Source: Aptenodytes patagonicus (taxonomy: Eukaryota; Chordata; Aves; Sphenisciformes; Spheniscidae). Taken from it: 64,000 bases of DNA. Location: positions 12,924,501 to 12,988,500 of the forward strand of contig NC_134963.1 in NCBI RefSeq assembly GCF_965638725.1, given 5' to 3'. The position numbers and the translations under genes were made by a program. Below the pieces are notes generated by a model. It worked only from the letters and a program-made list of their open reading frames with translations, had not been told where the DNA came from and ran no database searches. This document shows positions 1 through 11,787 of the stretch, in pieces (within the stretch, counting starts at the first letter, position 1; each line of letters begins with the position of its first letter).

Positions 1-3000
1 TACTGCATATAGTTGCTGCAGGTCACAGCCTGTTATATCAATATAAAATGAGATACGTGGAGGTTTAGGGTGTGGAGCTGTCAACTGCTGTGACTGAAAA
101 ATGTGGCTGAAAATGGCTTCCACTTCTGCTATTAGTGCTGTAACTTGTGGGTGGGACAATCATCTGAGGACAGTAGTACTTAAGTCATGGTGGTCTGACT
201 CACTGGAGGTCATGATTTGGAGTACTGAGTTAAGTCTGTGTGAAGCATTTTACATATCACAAACTTTTCTTGTGCAATTTCCAACTTCTCTGTTCAGTAA
301 ACCAGAACCTGGCTTTGTTCTCTTAAACATTGTACAAATGATGAGATTAGCTCTGCCTACTGCTTTTGCATGCGCTGTGTCACAGGATGTGCTGGAGCTA
401 TGACTTGCAAACCCTTTACAAACTTTTCCTGACCCTCCTGAAGATTGTTCATAGAGCAGTGGAAGAATTTTTTGACTAAGCTTATCCATCTTTGGTAATT
501 GTTTCCTGTTGGTCAGGACTCAGTTTGAGAATACAGTGAATCTAGATAGAAAGGAACCATGCAAGGGATTATTTTCTTTTAGCTTCACACAACTGTGGGT
601 CATCTGTCTGTGAATCGCTATACAGAGGCATTCAAGGCTTGTGTAGCTGGGGATCTGGCATTCTCAGAAGCCTTTGGTAGCTGTGAAACTGAAAACATTT
701 GTTTAGTGTAAGTTGGAACATGAATTCAGTTTAAGGCACCAGGTCTTAGCATAGGGTGTGTGTTCCTGGCGTGAGCTGTTTGCTGCTCAGGACTGTAAAC
801 AGAGGGAAGTAAATATAAGATGTCTCCTTTCACTTCAAGTGTGGAGAAAGCCATGCTATAAAAAAGAGGATGCTGTACACAACAGGAAATAACCCTTCCC
901 TCCCTCCCTCCCCCCCCAGCACTTTCTGGAAATGAGAAATAAATGGGAGGACACACCTTTGGGAGGGAGCAGGCTCTGAACCCAAGAGTTGTCACAGTGC
1001 TGCTAGTAGGTTCAAGTATTCCTCTTGGAGGCAATACGTGAAGAATATAACAACCAGCTTAAGCTGGATTTGCATGGCCTTTCTTTGCTCTATGCTGTCC
1101 TTAGATCTTTAGCGCCAGTAAGAGTTTGTTCTTCCTGGTGTTTCTGTTGACAGCTTCTGAATGCGATAGCCACGGCAGTGGAGTGGACAGCTTAGGTTAA
1201 TTGAAGAGCTTGAAAAGGCTACACTTGGTTTAGCAGCTTTTCGGCTGAAAACAAACAAACAAAAAAAAGCATTCAAACCATATTTTCTTTGGAAATTGGT
1301 CTGGTAACCTTACTGTTTTTTTCTGGAGCATCAGGTACATCCCTTCTGAAAGGAGATGGTACTTAAATCACAAATCACTTCCAGTGTGAGGGTGCTCAGC
1401 AAACCTAGAACATACTGAGGAATATTTCTCTCTGACCATGTAAGCAGTTATGTGCCTTGTGAGTCTTGACTTCCATTATCTCATCCATCTAACGAACTGT
1501 TCTGAGGTAGCGGAAAGGGGATGAAAGTTTTTCTAAGGGAGTTGGAGGAAGGCAGAATGACTATGCGTTTCTCTTTTGTAGGTGGTGGTTCATTTCTCTC
1601 AGCCAGTTTGAGCTGGGGTCTAATTTGGTGTTCAAGAGCTAAGTGGAAAAAATCTGGTCCTACAGGAAAATCTTTTGTGGTTCCTTCACACAGCTTGGAC
1701 TGTAGGCCAGAGAGTGCTGTGGATTTGTGTTGTTTCATCCAGGAAACCGTGCTGACTCAGATCTTCGAGGCAGTTGCAGTGTCTCTCAGCCTGCATGCTG
1801 CGTTGATGATCCCATGCCCTGTGGGTCTGGTTAAGATTAGGTTACCTTCCTGCCAACTCGGTGATGTGAACGGAGCCAGCAGTCGAAGGATTTCCCAGCC
1901 TGTTGCATTAAAGATGACAAGAGGTGGATCTGAGATGCTCACTCAAGGAACGGGGCTGTGATTCCCAGGGACTGCTGGTGTCAAGCTGCAAACTGGTCAG
2001 CTGGTTTCCTACAGAGAGTCTCTGTGCCCTTGAAAGCCTTGCTGCTGGGTTACACGGGAACTAGCTGACCCCTCGTGATGCTGGCACTCCAGCACCCTCA
2101 CCGTGCTGACAAATACACCGTTGCTGAGGTTACAGGGTGGGTCTGAGTTTCAGTGAAATGCTTGTGTTGACCTGAAAGGAAGTGGTGTGGCCAGTTCCCA
2201 GGAAGGATCTTGCGGTGACCTTTATGGTTTTCCAGCACATGTACAAATAGCCTTCTTGCCCCTCGGAGGGATCTGGTGGAAGGTCTGAGCTCACATGATG
2301 GCTTCTGTTGGGTTTTTGTAGCATACAGAATCGGCTCATCTTCAGAGTTTTATGGTCAGGAGTAGTCTCTGTCAAAAGCTAACTCTTAAGCTCAGTGGCA
2401 CAAATGAGATAGCACCAGTAGGTACATAATGTATGCAGCCCTACTGATTGAGCCATATCACAATTCTGGGGCTGCAAAGCCAAAATAAAATGTCAGTGTA
2501 AGCTCAGGTGGAAGTGGCTGGTAGTGGTGAGGGATGACTCCAGAATTTAAGAGCATTTCAGTTTGTGCTGTCTGCTGATTTCTCCCTTTTCAGGCTGCAG
2601 TTTTTCTGGTCTGTGTCTAAGATGCAGATTAATTATGGCAATCAGACAGGAGGATTGGTGATTTCTTTCAACTAATGGCAGGATGGGGCTGGGTTTTACA
2701 GTTTGTGTCTTGGCCTGAATTTTGGAGGTGAAAGTACAGTATTTCCTATTTAAAGCAGAAGTTTTATTCACTTACTTAGATGAGGGCTAAATTCTGGCAT
2801 TGGTCTCTCTAAAAGCTGCTTAAGTCATAGAGCGGCTGGAGCTATGCTTCTAAAAAGTGTAATGATTTTATCTAAAAAAAACCAAACGAACAACCCAGCA
2901 AACTTTTACTGGGTTAGTAAGTTGAATTAGTTCAGAAGGTGTCTGGTGATCAGCAGGGCGAGTTCCAGGAACAGCGTGGGTTTGCATGCTGGGGGAAGGG

Positions 3001-3864
3001 GGGATCGCTGGGCCCTTCCCTTACACTGGCAGTGTGTGGTGGTGTCTGCTCTGCTGAAACTACAGCCAGAGCACTCGAAGGGTTTGCATTTCATCCGCAA
3101 ATGTGCAGTGAGTAGTTACTGATAGACAGTTACTGAAATTGCTTTAAACAAGCTGTATTTGCACACGCTTTTACAGCCCCGTGCTTGGGGTGGTAGTAGT
3201 GCATGTTAGCTGTGACCAGTTAGTTGGCCACAAGCTCTGGAATATAGTCTCCGGCTTGGGTCTCAGTGGTTGGGACAGGAAGCCACAATCATTGCTGCAG
3301 CTGATCATGTAGACCACATCTCACGGTGCAGTGTCTTGTCTTTGTTTAGACGTTTGCTGATAGTGGTCAGAGCTGGGTGCATGGGCTGCTGTACTGGGGA
3401 AAGCTTAACTGGTTTGGCTGTCCGTATTCGAGTTATGGCATAGATAGGATTCATGGTGGCTGCCATCATGTGATTTTGAAAGCAGTTCTGTCTGCCACAG
3501 GAGGAATTCTTGTTTAGTTTGTCTCTGCAGCATGGTGTAGCTAGGCATAACAACTACTAGATGGTTGCCTTTGCTGTTAAGCTTTTCTGAAGCACCCACA
3601 CAACTTTGTGAATCAGTGCCACAGATGCATAGCCTTGCTTATTCTAAGGGGCAGTATTGGTGTCAAAGAACAGAGAAGCTTCAAGGATTTCATGGATACT
3701 GTCTTCTATCGGAGTTCACCATACTGCCTATTGATACTAGTCTGGACATTCTTTTTATTAAACGGTGACACAAGGCATGACTTGCACCAATACCTTGATA
3801 ATGAGAAAGCACAAGGCTTTGAATAAATATCAGTCACTGGAATACACTAAAGAAACAGCTTGAG

Positions 3865-3867
<3 letters not shown>

Positions 3868-3895
<28 letters not shown>
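3868..3895 (+). repeat. 28-base poly(T) run
   Basis: An uninterrupted T run in PXN intron 1. I see no retrocopied sequence next to it and no duplicated flanks, so it is recorded only as a mononucleotide repeat. Confidence 0.95.
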
Positions 3896-5720
3896 GGACC
3901 ATGTCATCTGAACTTCCTCTAGGCAGGTCTAGACAATGTGAAGTAAAAATACCAGTGGCTGCTCTGTACTGGTCCTCCAGCAGTTGTTAGGTCTGGCAAA
4001 TGACTTATCTTTTGTGCCTTGAATTTTTCTGTATCTTAAATAACGATCTGTCCCTGCTTCATAAGAGAGCTGAGAGCTGTTACGTGTCCTGTATTCTAAC
4101 CACCTTCTCAACATACTGGTTAAATTTTGGAAAAATTTAAAATGTCTCCTTCTCAAAATGTTTTAGAAAGTAAGCAAAGCTATTTTACATGCTTTCTGTA
4201 TATGTGAACCAGAGAACTTCACGATTTTAAGAGCATCTGATTGCACTTTGAATTTTTAAGGTCTCATTTTGAATGTAGTCTTTGTATTTTATTGCTCTTG
4301 TAGTCTCCGATCTTTTTGCATTTAAAAACATTGAGTAGAATATAATGCCTTAAGAACCTGTTACTACATTTCTTTTACCTGGAAGTCAATGCCTGCATTC
4401 ACCTGTTTGTTAATGGTTTTCCTATTTCTGATAATGCTCTTCCATGTTGCTAAGAAAAGTAAAAAGTGCTGTTAAAGAGGGAATTCCTGTCATCAGTGTT
4501 GCTCTTTGGGGCTCCCCACCCCTTCCAGACTCAAACTCGAGGGCAGTGCCCTATAGCAAGGCTCCAACAAGTCTTTTTGATGTAGCTCTTCTAGAGCATT
4601 GCAAATGTTTCTTTTAAAAAGCTATTTAATATGATAAATATACCCAAGCTCCCCATTCCTCTGCAGTTACTCACAATGTAAAACGGTCTTACCAGGGATT
4701 GGGTTACCACCCTGAGCTGTCTCCCTATATGTGAGCTGGAGTTGCATTTACTCCTGGAGGTGGGGGAGAGAAGACTTATTTGAACCTATTGAGATCTTTA
4801 AAGTTTGGATTCAGGGATTTGGCAAAGATGCTGCTCAGATGAGTCTGCAAGCTCAGGGTTCAGTTCTGGAGATGCAATTCCCCTCATTCTTTTAGGGGAC
4901 GGCAAAAATCAAGGATTTGAATTCAGTGTCTTACAGCTATTAAGAAAAAAGGGCTGGAGAATGGTGTGTCATTCTGCATATGAGGGGTCTGCAATTTGTC
5001 TTACGCCGAGTGAGACACGATTATCATGTAAAGTCCATGTCCTCATTTAGACCTGCCCTTATGGCTATCTTGCTTTTTATTTCCATTTGCAAGTCCTCTG
5101 GGAATCTTCTGCTGCCTAAGCCACGAAAACCTGTAGCAGTTCTCATTATTTGGGTAAACAGGGGCATGGAGAAGAACAGGGGAGGTGCAGACACCTGTTC
5201 TCTGCAGCTGCATTAGAGGAAATACTGTAGTTTGTGCTCAGGCATCTTGTCCTGATTACCCAGCGTGCTGTGTCTGGGCTGTCAGGGACATGTGGCAGTA
5301 GAGATGCTGCGGGAGATGGGACTCTGTGGCTGAACACTGAAGGCGTTTGCTCTGTGTGGTGGCTGGATGAAGAATCCTGTCTCCAGTGTCGCTCGCTTTC
5401 CAGATGTCCCATGCAAGAAGCAGAGCTACAGGCAACGTGTGGTTTGATGGATGTGCAGATGTGGCTTTCAGCTGTTGAAAATGAAAGACTGATATCTGAG
5501 GCATTTGAAGTATCTTGCCTCAGTTATGCTTCCATTTCCTCCCCAGCAGTAGGTGATACGTAGAAGAAAATTTGACTGCCATCCTTTTGATCTGCTTTAC
5601 TGTATTGATAATGCTCTGATTTGCTGTGTCAGCATGGCCTATCCATAGCGCATCCTCAGTGTTGAGAGAGATGAACTGCATATGGAAACCTGAGGTAGTT
5701 TTCTCTCTTCTGGCACTAAT

Positions 5721-5768
5721 GCACTCCGACATACTCAGTCATCTTTGAGCTGACTGAGTATGCTGTGC
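5721..5768. repeat. Perfect 12-bp inverted repeat with short loop
   Basis: CATACTCAGTCA (5730-5741) is followed after 9 bases by its exact complement TGACTGAGTATG (5751-5762). Outside a 5/2-base bulge, GCAC (5721-5724) can pair with GTGC (5765-5768). It is a small intronic hairpin, too short for a usual pre-miRNA. Confidence 0.9.
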
Positions 5769-8700
5769 CTCTCCAGCCCTCGCACAGGCTGGAGTTATGC
5801 TGGGCACTCAGTAGTAGAAGACTTTTCCTTAACAGAGGAAAGCAAATTTAGATTTTTCTAAATTGCCTGACTTAATAAATTAAAAAAATCCTAGATTGCT
5901 TATGAATAGTGGAAAACTATTTACTGCTTGAGGAAAAATTAGCATTAAAAAGCTGCTTGATGCCAGTTGGCAAATGTGAATTTGTCGATGCCTTGTCATG
6001 TAGGTTTTTCCAGAAGTAGTTCATGATGTGTTCTGCTTCACTGTGCCACCTTAATCCAGGAGCATTTTTGAGATGCACAGAAGGCACAGGAAGAGGGGAG
6101 TGAACAAAGAGTATGTTTTGATACGCATGGGAAGATACATGTAAATATCTTTTTTTCATAACTTTATCTATTTAAGGGAGCTGAGTGCGGCTCAGATTTA
6201 TAGAAAAGGGGGTTGATGTGTACATCAGTACAAAGGCGCCCCTGTGTTATCCATTCCTGTTCTGTACCTCAGAACTGCGTTGTGATCCCTAGGCTGGCAT
6301 TACTGCTCTTTATCAGACAAACCTGGGATGTGGGAAGCTGAAGAATGTTCCCCTGCGGCTGTACACGAGGCCGTTTCTGCCGGAGGATGCTGCATTTGCA
6401 GAACAGCGAGTGCTGACACGCAGCGATGGCGGAGGAGCCTGTGTCTGAGCCCCTGGAATGCGTGAGCTGTTCCTTGGCCTGACAGAGGTGTGGGCCAGGA
6501 AGATAGCGCAGGAATGTGCAGTATATAACTTGGGAGATGATTACTCTTTTCAGTGCAGCTTGAACTGGTAAATGGGATTAACCCTAAGGTATTGTCCTGC
6601 TCTTTCATCTTGCTGATTTTCTCGGTAAAAGGGATTTTTTTCTGAGCGGTTCAATACATTGGACATCAGCTTGAGAGTTCTTGTCCCAAGCTGTCTAAAT
6701 GACTAGCAGAGCTTTGGCAGATGCTGGGAACTACATTGAAGCAATGCAGTTGGTATTAAGGACCGCTCTTACACATCTAATGTATATGCAGATCTGCATG
6801 TTGGGATTTGAAGACCAGAATCCCAGGGACCTCGTAGTTTTTAATGATTTTTGGCAAAAGGGAGGGAAGGGAGAGAGGGGCAAACTAATGTACCTGGACC
6901 TCCAGATGTCTTGGAATGCTTTATAGCAGTAAAGGTATCAAATGTGACATCATTTGTTAACTGTCCCTCCTCCACAGGAAAATCTTTGTGGAAAAAACAC
7001 TTGAATGCGAACACATTTCCTCCCATACTGGGAAGGATGTGGTTTAAGTAGCCCTCTGGCCTGAACGTGATTTCACTTGAGCATGTAATTTTTGGGTTGC
7101 CAATAGAGGGAGGAGGACTCTGTCCTTCTGTGCCTGTCTCATGTTTGCATGCAGCTTTACCAGGTGCTTGGCCAAGTTACCTGAGCCCGTGGAGTACCCA
7201 GGCATGCGCACGTTGAGATGCACTGTGCTACGACAGACAGTGAGTTAGGGTTATATCAGCTGTGTGACTATACCACCATAGTGATGACAAGGAGTGTCTG
7301 GGTTGGTGGTGTTTTAGCAAGTATCCCTCACTCTTCCACACCCTACTGGGCAGCCTGCTGTTAATAGAGTGGAAAATACAAATTTCTATATGCACAGCCC
7401 ATGCCTGTGGGTAGGCTGAGCCCTACTGAGTCTTTGGAAACTGGACTGTGCGATTCCACTCCATTCACATGTCTGTGAGTTGACATTTTGTCTGTGGGTT
7501 GTGTTAGTAGCTTCTTGTAGGGGTGAGAGTGGAAGGAGGGGTGATCCTGTGGAGGAGCAATGGCTTGAAGATCTAGTATAATCCTGTTTTACTTTATTGC
7601 TACAAAATGGTTAGATCTATCCTCCAGAGATAAATGAATCTCTGATCTTTCAACCTTGGGAGATTCTGCCTCCTAGAGCTATGTCTGTAGTATTTTAGAG
7701 AGTATTTGGGGCAGCAGTAAAACTGTGGTGAGGTCAGTGTGTGTGGTTGTTTCTGGAGTACTGGGTGATAGCCCCTGAGATGCTGCAGTGTGTGCTGGTG
7801 TGAAGATGCACGTCTCCGTGGGGAGGTGCAGCACACGTGGCACTGGCAGAAAGTTTCTGTGTGCCTAAAACAGGGACAGGTTCCTGACTCCGCGGGGATG
7901 AACAAGTGAGGTGAAGTTACTGCCAAGTTAGACATTGCTGTCGGGTTTCATCTTTCTGTCCATGTAAGGATGTAGTGGTGCCCTCTGATGGCTGGTAGTT
8001 GTGTGAAGTGGTCTGTGTCACTGCGTTAGGATGATCCAGTCAACTGCTTCCTACGGGTTGGGAGGGACTAACTGGTTGATTTACACCTCCTGCAGCACTG
8101 TCCCTCGGGAGTCACCTTGGGAAGGAACACTTCATTACCCAATAAATCGATCGAACTGTTAAGATTTCTATTTAAGTATTTAATACTGTAGTTAAGGAGC
8201 GGTCGCTGTAGCGAACTCAATCCTGTAACGTGAGGTGCAGCCCTGCACAAGGCACAGCATCTTTGTTACAGTTCATCAGGTTACAGCTGTCTGGTCCCTT
8301 TTGTAAAAGGAAGATAGAGAGCGGTGCATCTTTTTCCATTAATAAATCCTCCTTCTTCTTCCCCATCTCTTATGTCATGTTGTCTTCTGGGAGTGTTAAA
8401 AAGTTGCACAAATCCTAAATGAATGCACAGCGCTTTGGGACCTCTTGGGGTGAGGTGCTGTATGGAAAACAAAATGTTAAACCCTTTGGTTGGGTTTTGA
8501 ATAATTTCTTTGAGTTGGTCTCTGGACTGCAAAACTCCTTAGGTTGACCTCCAAGGGAGCGATTTGCAGCCTGTGCCTGTGGGTTGCAGAGTTGCTTCCC
8601 TCTTGCAGGGTGAAGCCCTGCAAGGTGGGGTGGACTGAGCGGCCACCGTGCCACCAGTGTTCTCGCCCTGCCCTCCTCGGGGCAGTTCTGCTGCCGTTGT

Positions 8701-11560
8701 TGGACCCTTTGAATGGGCGCAACTTCCCAGTCCAGCAAAACTTCAGGGAACTGTGATTGCTGATGGGATTGGATCAGAGAACAGTTTGTGAGGCTGGAAG
8801 CAGCAACGGGGATGGATGCGAGTGGGGAGGACCTTCCTTCTGTTGTGGCTGTGAGCTTGGAGGGAGCGACTGGGGCGTGAGGAAGGGTGGTCCCTGGGTT
8901 TGCAGAACATGGGGGCGAGCAAGCACAAGGAGAGGTCCTTTGCCACCGGTAAACCGGTGTGTGAGTGCCTGTCCTGCTCCTGGCTTGCTCCTTTTCCTGT
9001 CCCGCCGGGTGGGATGGTGCCTTCATGCAGCTGCTTCGGTATCAGTTGTAAAGTTGAAGTGCAGTTTGAGTAACCGAGTGGTTCCTCTCCAGCCTTTTCT
9101 CCTCCCTCCGCTTCCTGTTCCTCAGCTCTGCCTTGTTTGCTCAAGTCAGGAAGGGGGAGGGTATGGGGGAAGTTAATCATTAAACTGTAATGTCTTCTCC
9201 TTAACTCCTTCACGACCTGGGGGCAGAGTGCTCCTGGTATTTCCAGACCCCTCTTCTGCAGACTTGTAAAAGTAAACCAGTAAATCTAGCTGAAGTCACT
9301 TCTCTGCCGTTAGTAAAAAGCAGTGGATTTCTGTCCGATGGTTCATTCAGCAGAGTACTGAGCCGAGGAGGAGAATTTTGTGGCGACATGGTTACATCTG
9401 CCTGTCCTGCAGTGAGGGCTGGGGGTGGAGGGTGGAAAAGTGGTTTGGGTCCCCTCTGCAGGGCTGGAGGAGCCCAGCACCCTCATGGGATTTTTCACTT
9501 CCTGGTGGAGTTTGATTTGCCTTTGTCATTGGTGGGGAGAAGCAAAAACCACACCTTCTCGGATAGCACTTCTCTTGGAGGTTGTGTGCACGAAACCTTC
9601 AGTCATAGGACCTGCCTTGGTTGAAGGAATTGCAGCTCTTCAGCAGTTCCCTTGAGGTATGTGCCTTTCACTCTGGAATCCACCAGCTGTTCTTTTGCTT
9701 AAAAAGAAGATTAAGTTCATTTTTCCCCAGATGCAGAAAGCTTGTATCCCTTCGGAGAAACTGCTTCTGGGGTATTTTGGCCCCTGTAGGAAGATGCCTG
9801 TGGCTTAAACGATTTGGAGCATCTTTTTGGCTAAATGAAAGGTGTATAGAATTAATTTAACACAGTATTTAATTTGCTTAATGGCTGTATTCTGTTCTCT
9901 GAAGGCAGGACCACTTTTTTTTTTTTTTTCTCTTTTGTGATGCTTTGGTTTGTGGAAGAGAGTGAATATAAAAGCAGCACCTTCCTCGTCTTGTAATGCA
10001 ATAATACTGTCCTCCATTTGACCCTTTAATATATTTTCTTGAAGGGTTGCTAAGTGCCTTGGCTGGTGTGGTCTGCTCTGCTCAGGAAGTGGCTTTGAGC
10101 TGGCAGGTGCCTGCCCTCTTAGAGCCGGTAGGCAGCCATTAGGACGAGCAGTTGCTCGGTTGCTATTCTGGTGCCACCTGATAACTGCAGCTCCTTGTGA
10201 CCCTGGTGGAGGATACTGCAGGGTGGCTACGCTCAGGCTGAGCCCTCACAGCCCAAACCTGAGTATCAAGTACCTGCTGTGTGCAGGAGGAGAAAGACAA
10301 ATCCTGCTAACTGGGAATGCCTGAAGACAGGGGGGTCTGCGTGGAGGGGAGGGAGATCCAGGGGGTTTCCGAGAGCCTCCTCCCCAAATTCTGCCGAAGT
10401 TGTGTTACTGGTGTCTGGCTGAATTCCACATCTCTGAAGGGACCTGCCAGGTATGTCCTGATGCTCTTATAATGGAGAGCGCGGATGTCCCTAGCGAACC
10501 ATCTCCCCTCTAATAGCCTTCAAGAGGTGTGCACTAGAGCCTGCTGCCCCAGTGGAAAGCTGGGCACCCGGCCAGTGAGGCTTTCTTTAGAAAGTGAGTA
10601 CAGTGCAGACTTGCAGTCGCTCGCTGGAGTTCCCCCCACCGGGGACTGCAGTGGACTCCGCAGGGTGGGTTCACAGGACAGAAGGTCCAACAAGTCGGGA
10701 TTTGCCTGTGAGTCACCGCAGAGGAGTGCAGGGTTGCGAATGGGCAGAGGATAGTTTGCAGGAAGAAATCTGGGAAAGGTGGGAATGCCTTCTCATGTAT
10801 TTTTCCTGCTTTAAGATTTCTGAGAGGTGCTAACTGTGTGACGTGGGTTCCTCTGCCTGGCATGAGTGCCGGTGTTTCTAGCTGGTGGAAGTTTTTCTTC
10901 TCTTCAGGAATTTGTGAGCAGTCTCCACCCCGCAAGTTGAGAATTGTTTCCAGAAGAAGAAATGGCGTTTACCTGGCAGCCTCTGGAAACTAGTTAACTG
11001 TTTGTGTGATGTACTGAGAGGGATTTTTGTTAGGAAAGCTGAAGCACATACTCCTGCTGTGCCGATGGGCTAATTTGAAAGTTTCATGCTTCTTCCACTA
11101 CCTTAGGCTCTAGAGAAAACCCCTCCCGAGATCTTGTTTCCTGCAGAAAGCAGTGCCTGCGGCTACAGTACATGACTCCATGATGATGTGGGGCCTGTAA
11201 TTAGTCTGTGTCAATATCCTGTTGCAAGTCGATCTCTGGGCAGGTTTCTCCTAGGTTGTTCTTCTGCAGGATGCAGTTGAGACTACGGGTCCCTGTTGTT
11301 GGGTGGTTTTCCAGTTAAGACAAAAATCTGAGACTGACACAGTTTTTCTGGCTGCTTTGTTACCTCTTGGCATTTTCTTTGTACTAGAAGTTTGATTAAC
11401 CCATTCAGTCCTGGGCTGCAGTAGTGTTTTTCAGGGCATTTAGTAGATCACCTGAGATGAAAACTCTTCCCAAAGACCTTCTATATGGATATCCTGAATG
11501 AGACGAAAGAGAAAAAGCTGTAGTCCAGGATTTTACTTTTTTTTTTTTTCTTTCCTGCAG

Positions 11561-11787
11561 ATGCCTTACTGGCAGACCTGGAATCCACCACCTCACATAT
11601 CTCCAAACGACCAGTGTTTCTAACAGAGGAAACACCTTACTCGTATCCAACTGGAAACCACACGTACCAAGAGATTGCTGTGCCACCTCCAGTGCCCCCC
11701 CCACCTTCCAGTGAGGCCCTGAATGGCACTGTGATTGACCCCTTAGATCAGTGGCAACCCAACGTATCCAGATACGTCCACCAGCAA
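11561..11787 (+). CDS. PXN: PXN coding exon 2 (LD1, Tyr31, proline-rich segment)
   Basis: A polypyrimidine tract and cag precede the exon; the donor is caa|gtaagt. It begins with the last two bases of an Asp codon, which fits the short coding exon 1 known for paxillin. It encodes the rest of LD1 (ALLADLE), ETPYSYPTG with the FAK/Src target Tyr31, and [11 protein letters not shown], a likely SH3 ligand. It ends in phase 0. Confidence 0.95.

Larger units (their letters stand above)
1..11560 (+). other. PXN intron 1 (3' part), no gene seen
   Basis: About 11.5 kb upstream of PXN coding exon 2. I see no spliceable conserved exon, RNA gene or CR1 copy. It holds a pyrimidine tract at 890-918, a 28-T run at 3868-3895, a perfect 12-bp hairpin at 5730-5762, and short T runs near 9916 and 11548. 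Open frames in it are short and look like chance. An alternative first exon cannot be excluded. Confidence 0.8.

Noticed and set aside
1521-1961. Plus-strand open frame of 146 codons in PXN intron 1
   Set aside because: No family resemblance, no splice or promoter context.
3868-3895. 28-T run as the tail of an antisense processed retrocopy
   Set aside because: No adjacent coding-like or repeat sequence and no flanking duplication.
8415-9026. Minus-strand open frame of 203 codons in PXN intron 1
   Set aside because: Low-complexity Ser/Pro/Gln-type translation, no domain, overlapped by open frames on the other strand; consistent with chance in a G+C-richer stretch.
11181-11330. ATGATGA box in PXN intron 1 as a snoRNA C box
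   Set aside because: Nearest CTGA is about 145 bases away with no closing stem.
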